Of a DNA stretch of 64,000 nt, positions 1 through 7,950 are shown piece after piece. The notes beneath the pieces are model-generated. The model ran no database searches and was not told the DNA's origin. It was given only the letters and a program-made list of their open reading frames with translations. The DNA comes from a virus. Made by a program: the position numbers and the translations under genes. The first letter of the stretch is position 1. The number at the start of each line of letters is the position of its first letter. The stretch is taken from IMG/VR virus record IMGVR_UViG_3300009149_000027, positions 1-64,000 of that record. The stretch is one strand, 5' to 3'.

Positions 1-539
1 GCCTTTTTGATAGGGATGGTGACTTTTGTATAGGGCGCAATGTTGACTTGTTGCACCATGCCTTGAATACCGCCATACTTGTCAATTATCCATTCGGAGA
101 AGGTGTCCTGGCTGCGGATACCCCACTTGCGCCAGCCAATCTTGCCATCATTGTATTTAGAGTTGTAGATGGGGTCGTCGCTGTCTCCGCCACGCATCTT
201 GAAACAAACTTCCATAAAACAGAAGCCGTAGGGCAACATGGTAAGGATTTCGCTCAGGGTATCTGACCAGGTGAAGCTCATGTCATTCAGGCACTCTTCC
301 ACATAGGTTGCCTGCTTTACGGCAATGGCGTTTTTCAGTTCGGCGGGCTTCACCTGCCAGGACACCTGACGCATGAGCATTTCAATGGCAAAGAGGACGG
401 CCCCCACAATCGGGTCGTCCATCATCTCTCGCACCACCTTGTACCAGCGGTCGCCTTGAAGTTCCCGCAGATACTCTTCTGTGACAACCCCGCCCTGGCG
501 TTGCAGGCCAGTGACGCCTAATTCTCTCATGTCAGGCAT
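1..539 (-). CDS. Portal protein, N-terminal part (cut by window edge)
   Basis: The gene starts at 539 and reads leftward off position 1, giving about 179 residues. The start is fixed by an AGGAGATGG ribosome binding site just upstream. The visible part contains DPIVGAVLFAIEMLMRQVSW and a MLPYGFCFMEV segment, typical of the N-terminus of portal proteins that begin by recognising a trimmed-back helix pair. Portal forms the dodecameric ring at the capsid vertex where terminase docks and DNA enters. It follows terL by 11 bases, the usual terL-portal order. Its C-terminal half lies outside the window. Confidence 0.8.
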   Translation of the reverse strand, partial: MPDMRELGVTGLQRQGGVVTEEYLRELQGDRWYKVVREMMDDPIVGAVLFAIEMLMRQVSWQVKPAELKNAIAVKQATYVEECLNDMSFTWSDTLSEILTMLPYGFCFMEVCFKMRGGDSDDPIYNSKYNDGKIGWRKWGIRSQDTFSEWIIDKYGGIQGMVQQVNIAPYTKVTIPIKK

Positions 540-550
540 AAACCATCTCC

Positions 551-2362
551 TTAAAGTTGTCCATTCCCACGCCACTTGCTCTTACCCAATATAGATTGCG
601 GCACAACCAGCACCGGGGGCATGTAGGTGTTGACGGCTGACCAGGCCATAGCCAGGGACATTACGGTATCGTCGTGTGCGTTAGAAGGAGCCGAGTACTT
701 CCACGCCCCGCTACCCGTCTGCTTCATCTCGTAGCTTTGCAACTCGCCAATCAGTATATCATCGTTCAGGATTTTCAACGTTTGTTGTTCCAGGCCCAGT
801 GACAGGCCCTTTATGATGGCGTCCTTGCTGGCCAGGGTGGTGTCGAAGGGGGTGATGGGATAGCCCTGGTCTCTCAGGGTGGTGATAATCGGGTCGCCAA
901 TCGAATTGCGCTCGGCTATCGTGACGATAGGGTGAAAGCGTTCCCAGGTTTGCTTGAAGCGCATCACCTGGAAACTGTAGTCTATCTGATTGAACCGGTC
1001 CATGTAGACAAGTTCATAGGTTGTGGTATCTATTATTGTAAAGCAAGTGAAGTCATTAACCCTGGCCCAATCGATTCCGCAGACATACACATGTCCCTCG
1101 ATGGCCCGTTCCTGGGGGATGGCGGTAGCGGCTGCCATGACGCCCCTGAACACGCTACCGGCGTCGTCGATGACCAGGGCCAGGTATTCCTGGTTGAAGA
1201 TACGCTCCGGGGTGTTATCCCTTACCTCGTCAATCGCCTTGGGGTTGATGAACGGATTATCGTAGGTGGTGAAGTGCCAGGTCTTCCATCCGTCCCGGCT
1301 TTTTGCCTTTTCGTACAGGTAGGAACCCCAATTCCTGCCCTTGGGCACGCCGGTGAACATCACCCAGCCACCGTAGTCAAGCAGGGTGCCTTCCAGGTAT
1401 TCAGTCCAAATCAACTCAGGCATGAGGGTGAACTCATCCACCACGGCCCCCATGATGCTCTCGCCAGCCAGGGATTCTGGCCTTTCCGCCGTACGCATCC
1501 AAATCTCGCTACCATTTGGCAGGCGAATCTCGAAGTTACTGCGATTGATCATCTTCCTGGGCTGTTCCCCGCTGGCCTTGATAGCCTGGGTGCATAAATC
1601 GTTCAAAAGCCGCCACGCCCGCTTCATGGAGGCGGACTTCCAGGACAAGCCCACCCACCAATACATGCCAGGCCGCATGGACTGCGCCCGCAGCAGGCGC
1701 TGTACGGAGGCTTCAGTGTTGTGGACAATAAAGCCCTCGGCAATGAAGTTATGATTATCTGCAACAGTGATGTCCCAGGTTTGGGTGTCATAGCACGAAA
1801 TGAGACTTCTGATGGGCACCAAGACGGGCGTGCGCCAATCGTTGTCCATGACCGTGTAAACTTGGGAATTTATGGTCAAGTCGCCAGCTTCTATCCAGCC
1901 GTCTTCGCTTAGAAATGGGTGATTCAACGTGCAAAGCAAGTCGTGATGGCCGGTTTTGACTTCAACAATCGCTTTGCGGCCATTGTTCATTACAGCTACA
2001 ACGGATTTATCCTCCATTTGGCGGGTTTCCAGATTGAAACTCAGCACCAAGTCGCCAACCACTATGTCCTCAACCATTTTCAGCGTGCCGTCCGCCATGT
2101 AGACACGTTGCCACCCCGGTAAGCACTTTCCCCACCGTCTGCCCCCCAGCACAACCCCGCTACCCGGCCATTCTATCATTTCTCGCTGCCCAGGGCTGTG
2201 GGGAGGGGGGAGTTGGATGATGCGCTTGTCCGTTGGCAGTTCGGGCGGGTCGATAATAGCCCAAGGATCGTCAATATCGTATTCCATCTCCTTGTCCATG
2301 CGCCGCTGGGCGGCACTCATGGTGGCCGTATCGATTTCTATCTTGCTCTTTCCACTTGCCAC
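551..2362 (-). CDS. terL: Terminase large subunit precursor, with intein
   Basis: This is the 603-residue precursor of the packaging ATPase/nuclease. The Walker A motif GGRRWGK ends at residue 79 and its next residue, Thr216, is separated from it by a 136-residue intein (residues 80-215). Walker B is GAVVDEF (305-311). The nuclease half shows GIDWARVND (D430), AERNSIGD (E484) and AHDDTVMSLA (D564/D565), matching the acidic cluster of large terminases. Without the intein the protein is 467 residues, normal for the family. The start is GTG with AGGAG six bases upstream. It needs splicing to restore the ATP-binding loop. An intrinsic terminator lies just upstream, so expression probably depends on read-through or an unseen promoter. 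Confidence 0.93.
   Translation of the reverse strand: MASGKSKIEIDTATMSAAQRRMDKEMEYDIDDPWAIIDPPELPTDKRIIQLPPPHSPGQREMIEWPGSGVVLGGRRWGKCLPGWQRVYMADGTLKMVEDIVVGDLVLSFNLETRQMEDKSVVAVMNNGRKAIVEVKTGHHDLLCTLNHPFLSEDGWIEAGDLTINSQVYTVMDNDWRTPVLVPIRSLISCYDTQTWDITVADNHNFIAEGFIVHNTEASVQRLLRAQSMRPGMYWWVGLSWKSASMKRAWRLLNDLCTQAIKASGEQPRKMINRSNFEIRLPNGSEIWMRTAERPESLAGESIMGAVVDEFTLMPELIWTEYLEGTLLDYGGWVMFTGVPKGRNWGSYLYEKAKSRDGWKTWHFTTYDNPFINPKAIDEVRDNTPERIFNQEYLALVIDDAGSVFRGVMAAATAIPQERAIEGHVYVCGIDWARVNDFTCFTIIDTTTYELVYMDRFNQIDYSFQVMRFKQTWERFHPIVTIAERNSIGDPIITTLRDQGYPITPFDTTLASKDAIIKGLSLGLEQQTLKILNDDILIGELQSYEMKQTGSGAWKYSAPSNAHDDTVMSLAMAWSAVNTYMPPVLVVPQSILGKSKWRGNGQL
1718..2125 (-). other. Mini-intein inside the terL Walker A motif
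   Basis: The intein has 136 residues. It begins with Cys1 (CLPGWQRVYMADG, block A), has a block B TLNH (Thr66, His69), a block F/G ending NHNFIAEGFIVHN, and is followed by Thr as the +1 extein residue. These are the nucleophile, assisting His and terminal Asn of a standard class 1 intein. No LAGLIDADG or HNH domain fits in this length, so it is a splicing-only mini-intein. It sits exactly between Lys and Thr of the P-loop, so unspliced protein cannot bind ATP properly. Confidence 0.95.
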
Positions 2363-2380
2363 AAAGCGCTCCTGAACACG

Positions 2381-2409
2381 AAAAAGCCCGCTGGTTGGGG
2401 CCAGCGGGC
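2381..2409 (-). terminator. Intrinsic terminator upstream of terL
   Basis: A perfect 9-bp stem (2386-2394 with 2401-2409, GCCCGCTGG/CCAGCGGGC) with a 6-base loop is followed, reading leftward, by five T residues (complement of 2381-2385). It lies between the 2455-2712 gene and the terL start at 2362. Confidence 0.8.
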
Positions 2410-2454
2410 CTCGCCCTCACCTACGGGCTAGTGTATCACGGATTGTTATGGAAA

Positions 2455-2712
2455 TCAATCCCCATCCCCAAACACAGACGGCAACTCATACCCCGCCATC
2501 GTAAGAATGCGCACCACGTCCACCAGCACATGGGGCTGGAAGAGCAGGCAAGCCTGGGTGCGCTGGATGGGCGACAAGGCCGCCACCTGCCCCCACTCTT
2601 CCTCGGTGTGAAAGCGCACGGTCATGGGCTTGCTGAACCCGTCAGCCTCCTTGCGTCCCTGTCCTCGATCCCCAAAGGGGCGGGGGGCGGTTTCCTGCTT
2701 TTCTTCACTCAC
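2455..2712 (-). CDS. Hypothetical protein, 85 aa
   Basis: The start is GTG, overlapping the end of the 2705-2881 gene. The N-terminus is basic and polar (RPFGDRGQGRKEADGFSKP), followed by MTVRFHTEEEWGQVAAL, which resembles the strand of ribbon-helix-helix proteins, and a helical C-terminus. It is the second gene of the leftward operon and ends before a terminator. It could be a small DNA-binding regulator or a packaging accessory. Function is not established. Confidence 0.7.
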   Translation of the reverse strand: MSEEKQETAPRPFGDRGQGRKEADGFSKPMTVRFHTEEEWGQVAALSPIQRTQACLLFQPHVLVDVVRILTMAGYELPSVFGDGD

Positions 2713-2881
2713 AATCGCTCTCCTTTCCTTGCACAGAGTGGGGCGGAAGGTCCATGTGCATGGAAACTTCTATTTCCTCGCCCAACGCCTGCACCCCTTC
2801 GTACATATCGCCAAGAATATCAGCAATGGCTTGCATGTACTCCTCCTCCGTCACGTCTTCACGAAGTATTGACTCACTCAT
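2705..2881 (-). CDS. Small acidic protein, 58 aa
   Basis: ATG start at 2881 (MSESILREDVTEEEYMQAIA). The stop at 2705-2707 overlaps the GTG start of the next gene, indicating translational coupling. It is the first gene behind the leftward promoter at 2930-2958. The protein is acidic and predicted helical, with no recognised domain. Confidence 0.6.
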   Translation of the reverse strand: MSESILREDVTEEEYMQAIADILGDMYEGVQALGEEIEVSMHMDLPPHSVQGKESDCE

Positions 2882-2929
2882 AGTCTCTTTTCCTTTCTAC
2901 CATTACACGAATATCTGATAACTATCAAC

Positions 2930-2958
2930 ATTCTACACCCAAAACTCACCATTGTCAA
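2930..2958 (-). promoter_or_regulatory. Sigma70-like promoter, leftward
   Basis: Reading leftward: TTGACA (complement of 2953-2958), 17-base spacer, TAGAAT (complement of 2930-2935). It faces the small-gene/terL/portal operon. GTTGATAGTTATC follows directly after the -10, a variant of the operator seen at two other leftward promoters. Confidence 0.75.
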
Positions 2959-2972
2959 GTGTGGATATGGGC

Positions 2973-3001
2973 TTGACATGGGGCAAAAGGTATGATATCC
3001 T
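2973..3001 (+). promoter_or_regulatory. Possible rightward promoter
   Basis: TTGACA at 2973-2978 with a 17-base spacer to TATCCT (2996-3001). The -35 is perfect and the -10 is weak (4 of 6). It would give a leader of about 240 bases before the gene at 3247. The leader holds a CCGGCC/GGCCGG hairpin near 3200-3225 and no convincing gene. Confidence 0.4.
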
Positions 3002-3246
3002 TGATAGGTAACAGGATTGCTTGACAATAACAGCATTCATACACCGAGTGTCGTCCTTGAACCCTCTGCACCGGGAAAACATCTTCTCTCGATACTCCAG
3101 ATGCCGCACCCTTCAACAATGCAGCATCAGGACCACGACGCCGCCTCTCATGGCCGTGCAGACGCAAGGCGGCTGGCACTCGGTGACTTCCGTTTCCGGC
3201 CTCGCTTCGACAGGGGGCCGGAGGCACTACCGCAAAGGAGATAAGC

Positions 3247-3543
3247 ATGAACATCTCAACTGCCCTCGGCACATCCTTCCCCGCCGCCCGGGGACTTCAA
3301 ATCATCTACGTCCCCACCCACGCCAACGGCAACCTCAACCATCCAGATTGCGAACAGGGCTTCGTCATGTACACGAAAGTAGACACCGCTTTCGCCTACT
3401 GCGCCTTCTGGCGCAAGGGGACTAATGAACTGCGCACCCTCAGCAATGCCGAAGGCGTCTACTACCGTGACCTGATTGCCGCACCCACCCGCTCCCCAGA
3501 AGTCGTGGACGCAGCTATCGCCCTGCTGCTACAGGAGGACTAA
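3247..3543 (+). CDS. Hypothetical protein, 98 aa
   Basis: Start supported by AAAGGAGATAAGC upstream. First gene of a rightward run of small genes. It contains a HPDCEQGFVMY segment and one further Cys but no recognised domain. Length, position and good ribosome binding site support a real early or accessory phage gene. Confidence 0.7.
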   Translation: MNISTALGTSFPAARGLQIIYVPTHANGNLNHPDCEQGFVMYTKVDTAFAYCAFWRKGTNELRTLSNAEGVYYRDLIAAPTRSPEVVDAAIALLLQED

Positions 3544-3548
3544 CCCTC

Positions 3549-3788
3549 ATGATTCATGGTAAATACCAAGTCTGGATTGACGCCTACACAGAAACCATGC
3601 CCTATCTTCCCATCTGCTTCCACATCGGGGACGATCCCATCGTCGCCTCCCTTTGCGAAAAGACAGCCAGGGAGATTTACCCTAATTTCACCGTGCGCTT
3701 TGTCGTTGATGGCCCACCTGTCCCATACGATAAGAGGCCCTATGCTCCCGTATCCGCCGAAAAGCTGAAAGAATCAGGACTCGCATGA
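3549..3788 (+). CDS. Hypothetical protein, 79 aa
   Basis: Start follows an AGGAGGACT ribosome binding site that overlaps the end of the previous gene. It reads like a small mixed alpha/beta protein (YLPICFHIGDDPIVASL, then YPNFTVRFVVDG). Its stop overlaps the next ATG (ATGA-type coupling at 3785-3788). No family recognised. Confidence 0.65.
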   Translation: MIHGKYQVWIDAYTETMPYLPICFHIGDDPIVASLCEKTAREIYPNFTVRFVVDGPPVPYDKRPYAPVSAEKLKESGLA

Positions 3789-4075
3789 ACCTGCTCACCC
3801 ACTACGCCAACTGGCGCAAAGCCCGTATGCTCCAATCGAAACTCGATGATCTTGACCGCACACGCACCATCAACGCCATGAAATCCCTCGGCTACGAAGG
3901 CATGGTGCTGGAAGCCGCTATCGTCGCCCACAACATCCCACCCCAGAGTCTTTGCCTCATGCTCGCCCACGAGTTCTCCCTCCAAGAAGCCTTGAGCATC
4001 TGGGACCACTGCATCGACAATGGCATCGACTTCGACAATGCTTGGGAAGCCGCATCTAAGGGACAACTATCGTGA
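3785..4075 (+). CDS. Hypothetical helical protein, 96 aa
   Basis: Start overlaps the previous stop. Mostly helical, with a basic N-terminus (NWRKARMLQSKLDDLDRTR) and a repeated helix pattern (AHEFSLQEALSIWDHCIDNG). The stop overlaps the GTG of the next gene. No domain recognised. Confidence 0.65.
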   Translation: MNLLTHYANWRKARMLQSKLDDLDRTRTINAMKSLGYEGMVLEAAIVAHNIPPQSLCLMLAHEFSLQEALSIWDHCIDNGIDFDNAWEAASKGQLS

Positions 4076-4467
4076 CAAACTCGGTAGTGGAGTACAACAT
4101 CCAAACCGCAGAAACCTTCGCCTTGGGTGACACCTCCAAGCCACCTACAGGTGATGTGCTTATCCGCTTCGTGGGGACAAAGTTCTCCCATTCCGTGGAT
4201 GGCATGGAGGGTAAGCATGGTTCCGTCGCCCTTATCAAGAAGCAGATGCCAAGCGCATGTCTTAGCGGGGAATACCCTGTTCCAGAAGTCATCATTTCAG
4301 CCAACGGCAATGAGTGGACCTGGGAAGTCGTCTTGGGGATTGCAAAGGAAATGGGTGAATTCATCGCCTTTGACCTGAAAAGAATCTCAAACAATTCACT
4401 ATACAGGTTCGCAAAGTCCATGGTCCAATGGCAAATGGAAGCAAAATCAGCAATCAAAGGAGCATGA
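4072..4467 (+). CDS. Hypothetical protein, 131 aa
   Basis: GTG start overlapping the previous stop by four bases. The central part is beta-rich (VLIRFVGTKFSHS, PEVIISANG) and the C-terminus helical. The last bases lie just upstream of an AAAGGAG site for the next gene, so translation is probably coupled. No family recognised. Confidence 0.65.
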   Translation: MTNSVVEYNIQTAETFALGDTSKPPTGDVLIRFVGTKFSHSVDGMEGKHGSVALIKKQMPSACLSGEYPVPEVIISANGNEWTWEVVLGIAKEMGEFIAFDLKRISNNSLYRFAKSMVQWQMEAKSAIKGA

Positions 4468-4469
4468 CT

Positions 4470-4742
4470 ATGCAAGGGGACTACGAAATCGGAGGCAGAT
4501 GGGGAAACCATGTCAGTCTATGGGATAAAGATAAATTCTCTAATACTGACTTGGATACTCAGTTAGTGCGAGTGTATGGACACAAATCTATTCGTCCACA
4601 CAAAGGGCAAACTTTAATCGGAGAATTTCGGAAAAGTTTCATAAAGTTTGAATTTGTAAAAGTTGACCTGTGCGCAGAACCGCAGGATATGTTCTTTGCG
4701 GACGTGAAGGCAATAGACCAAATAATAAAGGAGACACCATGA
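4470..4742 (+). CDS. Hypothetical protein, 90 aa
   Basis: The start at 4470 (MQGDYEIGGRWG) is chosen because AGGAG ends seven bases upstream; an ATG six bases earlier is too close. The sequence is beta-rich (LIGEFRKSFIKFEFVKVDL). The stop overlaps the next ATG at 4739. Function unknown. Confidence 0.65.
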   Translation: MQGDYEIGGRWGNHVSLWDKDKFSNTDLDTQLVRVYGHKSIRPHKGQTLIGEFRKSFIKFEFVKVDLCAEPQDMFFADVKAIDQIIKETP

Positions 4743-5323
4743 CCCAGTACACCATGACCGCCGTAAAACCCATCAACCCAGGAGATACCGTCACCGTTGA
4801 CACGTCCCTGGGCCAAGTCTCCCGCTACCACCCGCCTACACTTGATTTCCTCGTCGGCAAGAATGTTGCCGTCTCTCTCACTATCTCCCACCATTGCGCA
4901 AGCTTGGTCAGAGGCATTCTCAAACACTCCCCTGGCATCTCAAACTATTGCGTCTTCGTCACCGATACCACCGAATACGGAGGCAGCGCCTTTTGCTTCC
5001 AACCGCAGGCCGTTATGAGCATTGCTATCGCCAACTCACCCGTGCCACTTATCACACTCTACCCTACAGCGCAGGCAAAGCTCCACGAAGATGACTTTGA
5101 CGCACAAGAGGAAAACGACAAACTCGTCTACGCTGACGAGGGCAACAAGGACCTGTGGCATCCCCATACTGTCGTTACCCTCGGCACCGACGTCATCCTG
5201 GAACTGGACAACGGCACCCTCAAGATTGGCAGATACAACGCTTCCATGCACGGCTGGGAGTATGGCACGGGCGTGAATAGAACTGCGACCACCGGCGTAG
5301 TACGGTGGAGCTTTGGTGGATAA
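4739..5323 (+). CDS. Hypothetical protein, 194 aa
   Basis: Start at 4739 is supported by AAAGGAGACACC and a four-base overlap with the previous stop. The protein reads as beta-strand-rich (DTVTVDTSLGQVSRYHPP, TVVTLGTDVILELDNGTLK) with no signal peptide. It is the largest gene of this small-gene run. No family recognised. Confidence 0.65.
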   Translation: MTQYTMTAVKPINPGDTVTVDTSLGQVSRYHPPTLDFLVGKNVAVSLTISHHCASLVRGILKHSPGISNYCVFVTDTTEYGGSAFCFQPQAVMSIAIANSPVPLITLYPTAQAKLHEDDFDAQEENDKLVYADEGNKDLWHPHTVVTLGTDVILELDNGTLKIGRYNASMHGWEYGTGVNRTATTGVVRWSFGG

Positions 5324-5395
5324 TGGACAATCATGCCGCCGAATGCGCACCGCCGCTTGTAAGCGAAGAACGTTATGTGGAAAAAGGAACCTGCT

Positions 5396-5917
5396 ATGAA
5401 AATCATCAAAACCCCCTTCGGCTACTATTGCACTTCCCCCAACGGACACTACGGTCGCACCAATGGCAAATCCATCTACGAAGCTCAAATCCTCTGCGAT
5501 CCCCACGCAGAAAACATGCGCTCCTTGCTCTCCGCTTACCTCGACGACGTGCAAGCCATTGACATCAACCAAAGCTCCACATCTCCCTGCGCCGTGTGCG
5601 CTCAGGAAAAAACAAAACCCCACGCCCAGACAATCATCAAAACTCTGGTCAATACTGCGCAAGGGCACAGAACCTCAAAGCCCAATACAGGAGATACACC
5701 AATGTCCTATATCATCATCGCTGACGTAGACACAACCAATGGCGCTAACTCAGGTCACGTGGATGACGTTCAGGCTCGCATCCTCAAGCAACACAACGGG
5801 CACGTCTCTTTCGACATCAACTCCTCCTTCGATACCCAAAAACAAGATACCCTCAACCTCTGCCAATCCCTCATTAACTCCGGGTTCATTCAGTTCTCCA
5901 TCCGCCACTCTTACTAG
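5396..5917 (+). CDS. Hypothetical protein, possibly two fused small genes
   Basis: ATG at 5396 follows AAAGGAACC. The frame stays open for 173 residues, but a second start at 5702 (MSYIIIADVDTTNG) has its own strong AGGAGATACACC site. The two halves read as independent small proteins: a first with CDPHAENMRSLL and a CAVC pair, and a second with an alternating beta pattern. Either the stop between two genes was lost, or the second half is also made alone by internal initiation. Confidence 0.6.
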   Translation: MKIIKTPFGYYCTSPNGHYGRTNGKSIYEAQILCDPHAENMRSLLSAYLDDVQAIDINQSSTSPCAVCAQEKTKPHAQTIIKTLVNTAQGHRTSKPNTGDTPMSYIIIADVDTTNGANSGHVDDVQARILKQHNGHVSFDINSSFDTQKQDTLNLCQSLINSGFIQFSIRHSY

Positions 5918-5932
5918 AAAGGAACCGTCACC

Positions 5933-6217
5933 ATGAACCTATACCTGTGGACCAGAATAAATAGCGTGTCGTACAACCACCATAGCGAGGGCGGACTTGT
6001 CGTCATCGCCAAGAATATCGAGAATGCCGCCGAACTGATTGCTCAGTACAACGAAAAGGCAAGAAAAGAAAAAGGTTACGACCGAGATGCTATCGCTTTC
6101 GCTCCCCTTGACGAGAGAGATAAGCAGGAAAAAATGTTTGGCGAATACATCCCCTATCAGCTAGATGGTTTCATCGCACCAGACATCTTTGTATTTCCAG
6201 ACGCCGGTTGCTGCTGA
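5933..6217 (+). CDS. Hypothetical protein, 94 aa
   Basis: Start at 5933 follows AGAAAGGAACC. A charged helix (EKARKEKGYDRDAIAF) sits in the middle and the protein ends in a CC pair. Last gene of the run before the transposon. No domain recognised. Confidence 0.65.
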   Translation: MNLYLWTRINSVSYNHHSEGGLVVIAKNIENAAELIAQYNEKARKEKGYDRDAIAFAPLDERDKQEKMFGEYIPYQLDGFIAPDIFVFPDAGCC

Positions 6218-6319
6218 ATGGCACACTTGCCGCCACGCACGAATGCCGCCTGCCGACAACCGCCTACCGTCACCGTGTGTCGTGTGTCGTGAGACGGATT
6301 AACACCTGCTGTAAACATT

Positions 6320-7580
6320 ATGATTCCCTTGGCAGAAAATCAACGGCTTTAGCTGCTGGATGAATGTTTTTGTATGTTATGCGATGACATACGCAACTTG
6401 CATATTGCATAACAATGCGTTATACTGCATCTATGAAAACGTACAAATATCGCATTTACCCAACAACGGCCCAAGAGACAATTCTGGCTAAGATGCTAGA
6501 AGAGTGTCGCTGGCTGTACAACAAAGTTCTGGAAACCCGTAAAAAAAGCTATGAGTTGCAAGGTGTGTCCCTGGGCAACTACGATACAATGACCATGATT
6601 CCAGATTGGAAGCTAAATAGACCTTCTCTCAAAGCTGTTCATTCTCAAGTTCTGCAAAATGTAAATATGCGTGTTGACCTGGCTTTTCAAGCCTTTTTTC
6701 GACGTGTCAAAGCTGGTGAAACTCCCGGTTACCCCCGATTCAAGGGCTATGGCCGCTACGATAGCATGACGTTTCCGCAATACGGGAACGGTGCAAAACT
6801 GGTAGGTAATGTTCTAACTCTATCTAAGCTGGGCAATGTCAAGGTAAAACTTCACCGAGAGTTCTGCGGAACATCCAAGACGGTCACGATACGCCGTTCG
6901 TCTACCGGCAAGTGGTTCGCTTGTCTTTCTTGCGAATGCGAAGCAACGCCATTGCCAGACGGACAAAAGGTTGTCGGAGTTGACGTGGGACTCTCCACAT
7001 TTGCCACGCTGTCTAACGGCGAAAAGATAGACAACCCTCGATTCTTCAAAACAGAACAAGATGCACTCGGCAAAGCCCAACGCCGCATGGAGAAGGAAGC
7101 GAAGGGTACGCCACAACGGGCCAATCGTCGTAAAGTTGTGGCGCGTATCCACGAACGAATAGCCAATCGGCGCACTGACTTTGCCCACAAAACTTCCCGC
7201 AAACTTGTCAACACCTACGGCACAATTGTCTTTGAGAAACTCGCCGTAGTCGATATGATGTCCAATCACACAAAAGTCTTTGGCAACAAGCTTAATAAGA
7301 GTATCGCTGACGCCGCTTGGAGTCAGCTTGCACAGTTCACAGCCTACAAAGCGGAAGATGCTGGCAGGTTGTTCTTGCAAGTTGACCCTCGCAATACCAG
7401 TAAAAAATGCTCTCGCTGTGGCTTGCTTGTTGAAAAAGACTTGAGTGTTCGTATTCATAATTGTCCACATTGCGGCTTGGTTCTCGATAGAGACGTAAAC
7501 GCTGCTATCAACATTCTTTCGTTGGGATTACAACGAATGGGTTCACATCCCTAGAAGCCCACAGCTTTAGTCGTGGGAGT
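6320..7580 (+). mobile_element. IS200/IS605-type element, tnpB only (approximate ends)
   Basis: The left side has an imperfect hairpin at 6341-6358 (CAACGGC, loop TTTA, GCTGCTG), and the right side one at 7558-7577 (CCCACAGC, loop TTTA, GTCGTGGG). These are the subterminal hairpins typical of this family. There is no tnpA, so the element would need a transposase in trans. Exact cleavage sites cannot be set by eye. It sits between two unrelated small-gene runs, in an intergenic place. Confidence 0.75.
6433..7554 (+). CDS. tnpB: TnpB RNA-guided nuclease
   Basis: The start is set at 6433 (MKTYKYRIYPT), the usual family N-terminus, giving 373 residues. RuvC residues are intact: D184 in VVGVDVGLSTFA, E268 in GTIVFEKL and D354 in DRDVNAAINIL. 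A four-Cys zinc finger is complete (C326/C329 and C344/C347). TnpB is an RNA-guided DNA endonuclease that helps keep the transposon by cutting empty sites, using an RNA from the element's right end. A possible -10 (TATACT, 6421-6426) is very close to the ATG, so initiation is unclear. No frameshift or missing residue, so it looks active. Confidence 0.95.
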   Translation: MKTYKYRIYPTTAQETILAKMLEECRWLYNKVLETRKKSYELQGVSLGNYDTMTMIPDWKLNRPSLKAVHSQVLQNVNMRVDLAFQAFFRRVKAGETPGYPRFKGYGRYDSMTFPQYGNGAKLVGNVLTLSKLGNVKVKLHREFCGTSKTVTIRRSSTGKWFACLSCECEATPLPDGQKVVGVDVGLSTFATLSNGEKIDNPRFFKTEQDALGKAQRRMEKEAKGTPQRANRRKVVARIHERIANRRTDFAHKTSRKLVNTYGTIVFEKLAVVDMMSNHTKVFGNKLNKSIADAAWSQLAQFTAYKAEDAGRLFLQVDPRNTSKKCSRCGLLVEKDLSVRIHNCPHCGLVLDRDVNAAINILSLGLQRMGSHP

Positions 7581-7600
7581 AATCACGTAGAGACGCTTTG
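7440..7600 (+). ncRNA. Candidate omega RNA (reRNA) with guide
   Basis: In this family the guide RNA scaffold overlaps the 3' end of tnpB and ends at the right-end hairpin, here 7558-7577, with the guide copied from the flank. The guide would lie at about 7581-7600. Boundaries are inferred from family knowledge; only the hairpin is seen directly. Confidence 0.5.
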
Positions 7601-7950
7601 TAGAAAATAAAAATAGGATTAGGGTAGTGACACGCCTAACCCGCCGACCGCCCCCTCACGCAATTTCGGGCCACCCCCTCCACGTCATCCGCTCCCCCGT
7701 GCCGCTACAGTCGCCCTGCTACACGTTCTCGCCCCCATGCCCCCATGCCACCCTGCGGACGGCTTGCAACATTGCGCCACGTGGCGGGCGTCGTGTGCGT
7801 TCTGGGGCTGGGAACGTGGGCACGGCTGGGGGTTGCGGAAGACGGCGGGGAGATAGGAGACCTGGGGACGGCTTCGGGGAGACGAGCGGGCAAAGAGAGA
7901 CCCGGCTGGGGGAGCCGGGTCTTTGTTTTGCTATGGGGTTTGGCGTGAGG
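7555..7950. other. Noncoding segment with strand-skew switch and G4 motif
   Basis: After the tnpB right end, about 300 bases carry no convincing gene. The first half (7630-7760) is C-rich and the second (7790-7920) G-rich on the + strand. Four G-runs at 7804-7832 with loops of 2, 5 and 7 bases fit the canonical G-quadruplex pattern. Open frames here are repetitive in Pro/Arg/Gly and look spurious. Confidence 0.5.
7896..7924. terminator. Bidirectional intrinsic terminator
   Basis: Stem GACCCGGCT (7899-7907) with AGCCGGGTC (7913-7921), loop GGGGG, then TTTGTTTTG rightward. A run of A/G precedes it, so it may work in both directions. It separates the rightward tnpB region from the leftward gene ending at 7951. 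Confidence 0.75.

Noticed and set aside
2991-2996. TATGAT as -10 for the TTGACA at 2973
   Set aside because: Spacing is only 12 bases, too short for a sigma70 promoter; TATCCT at 2996-3001 has the right spacing but is weak.
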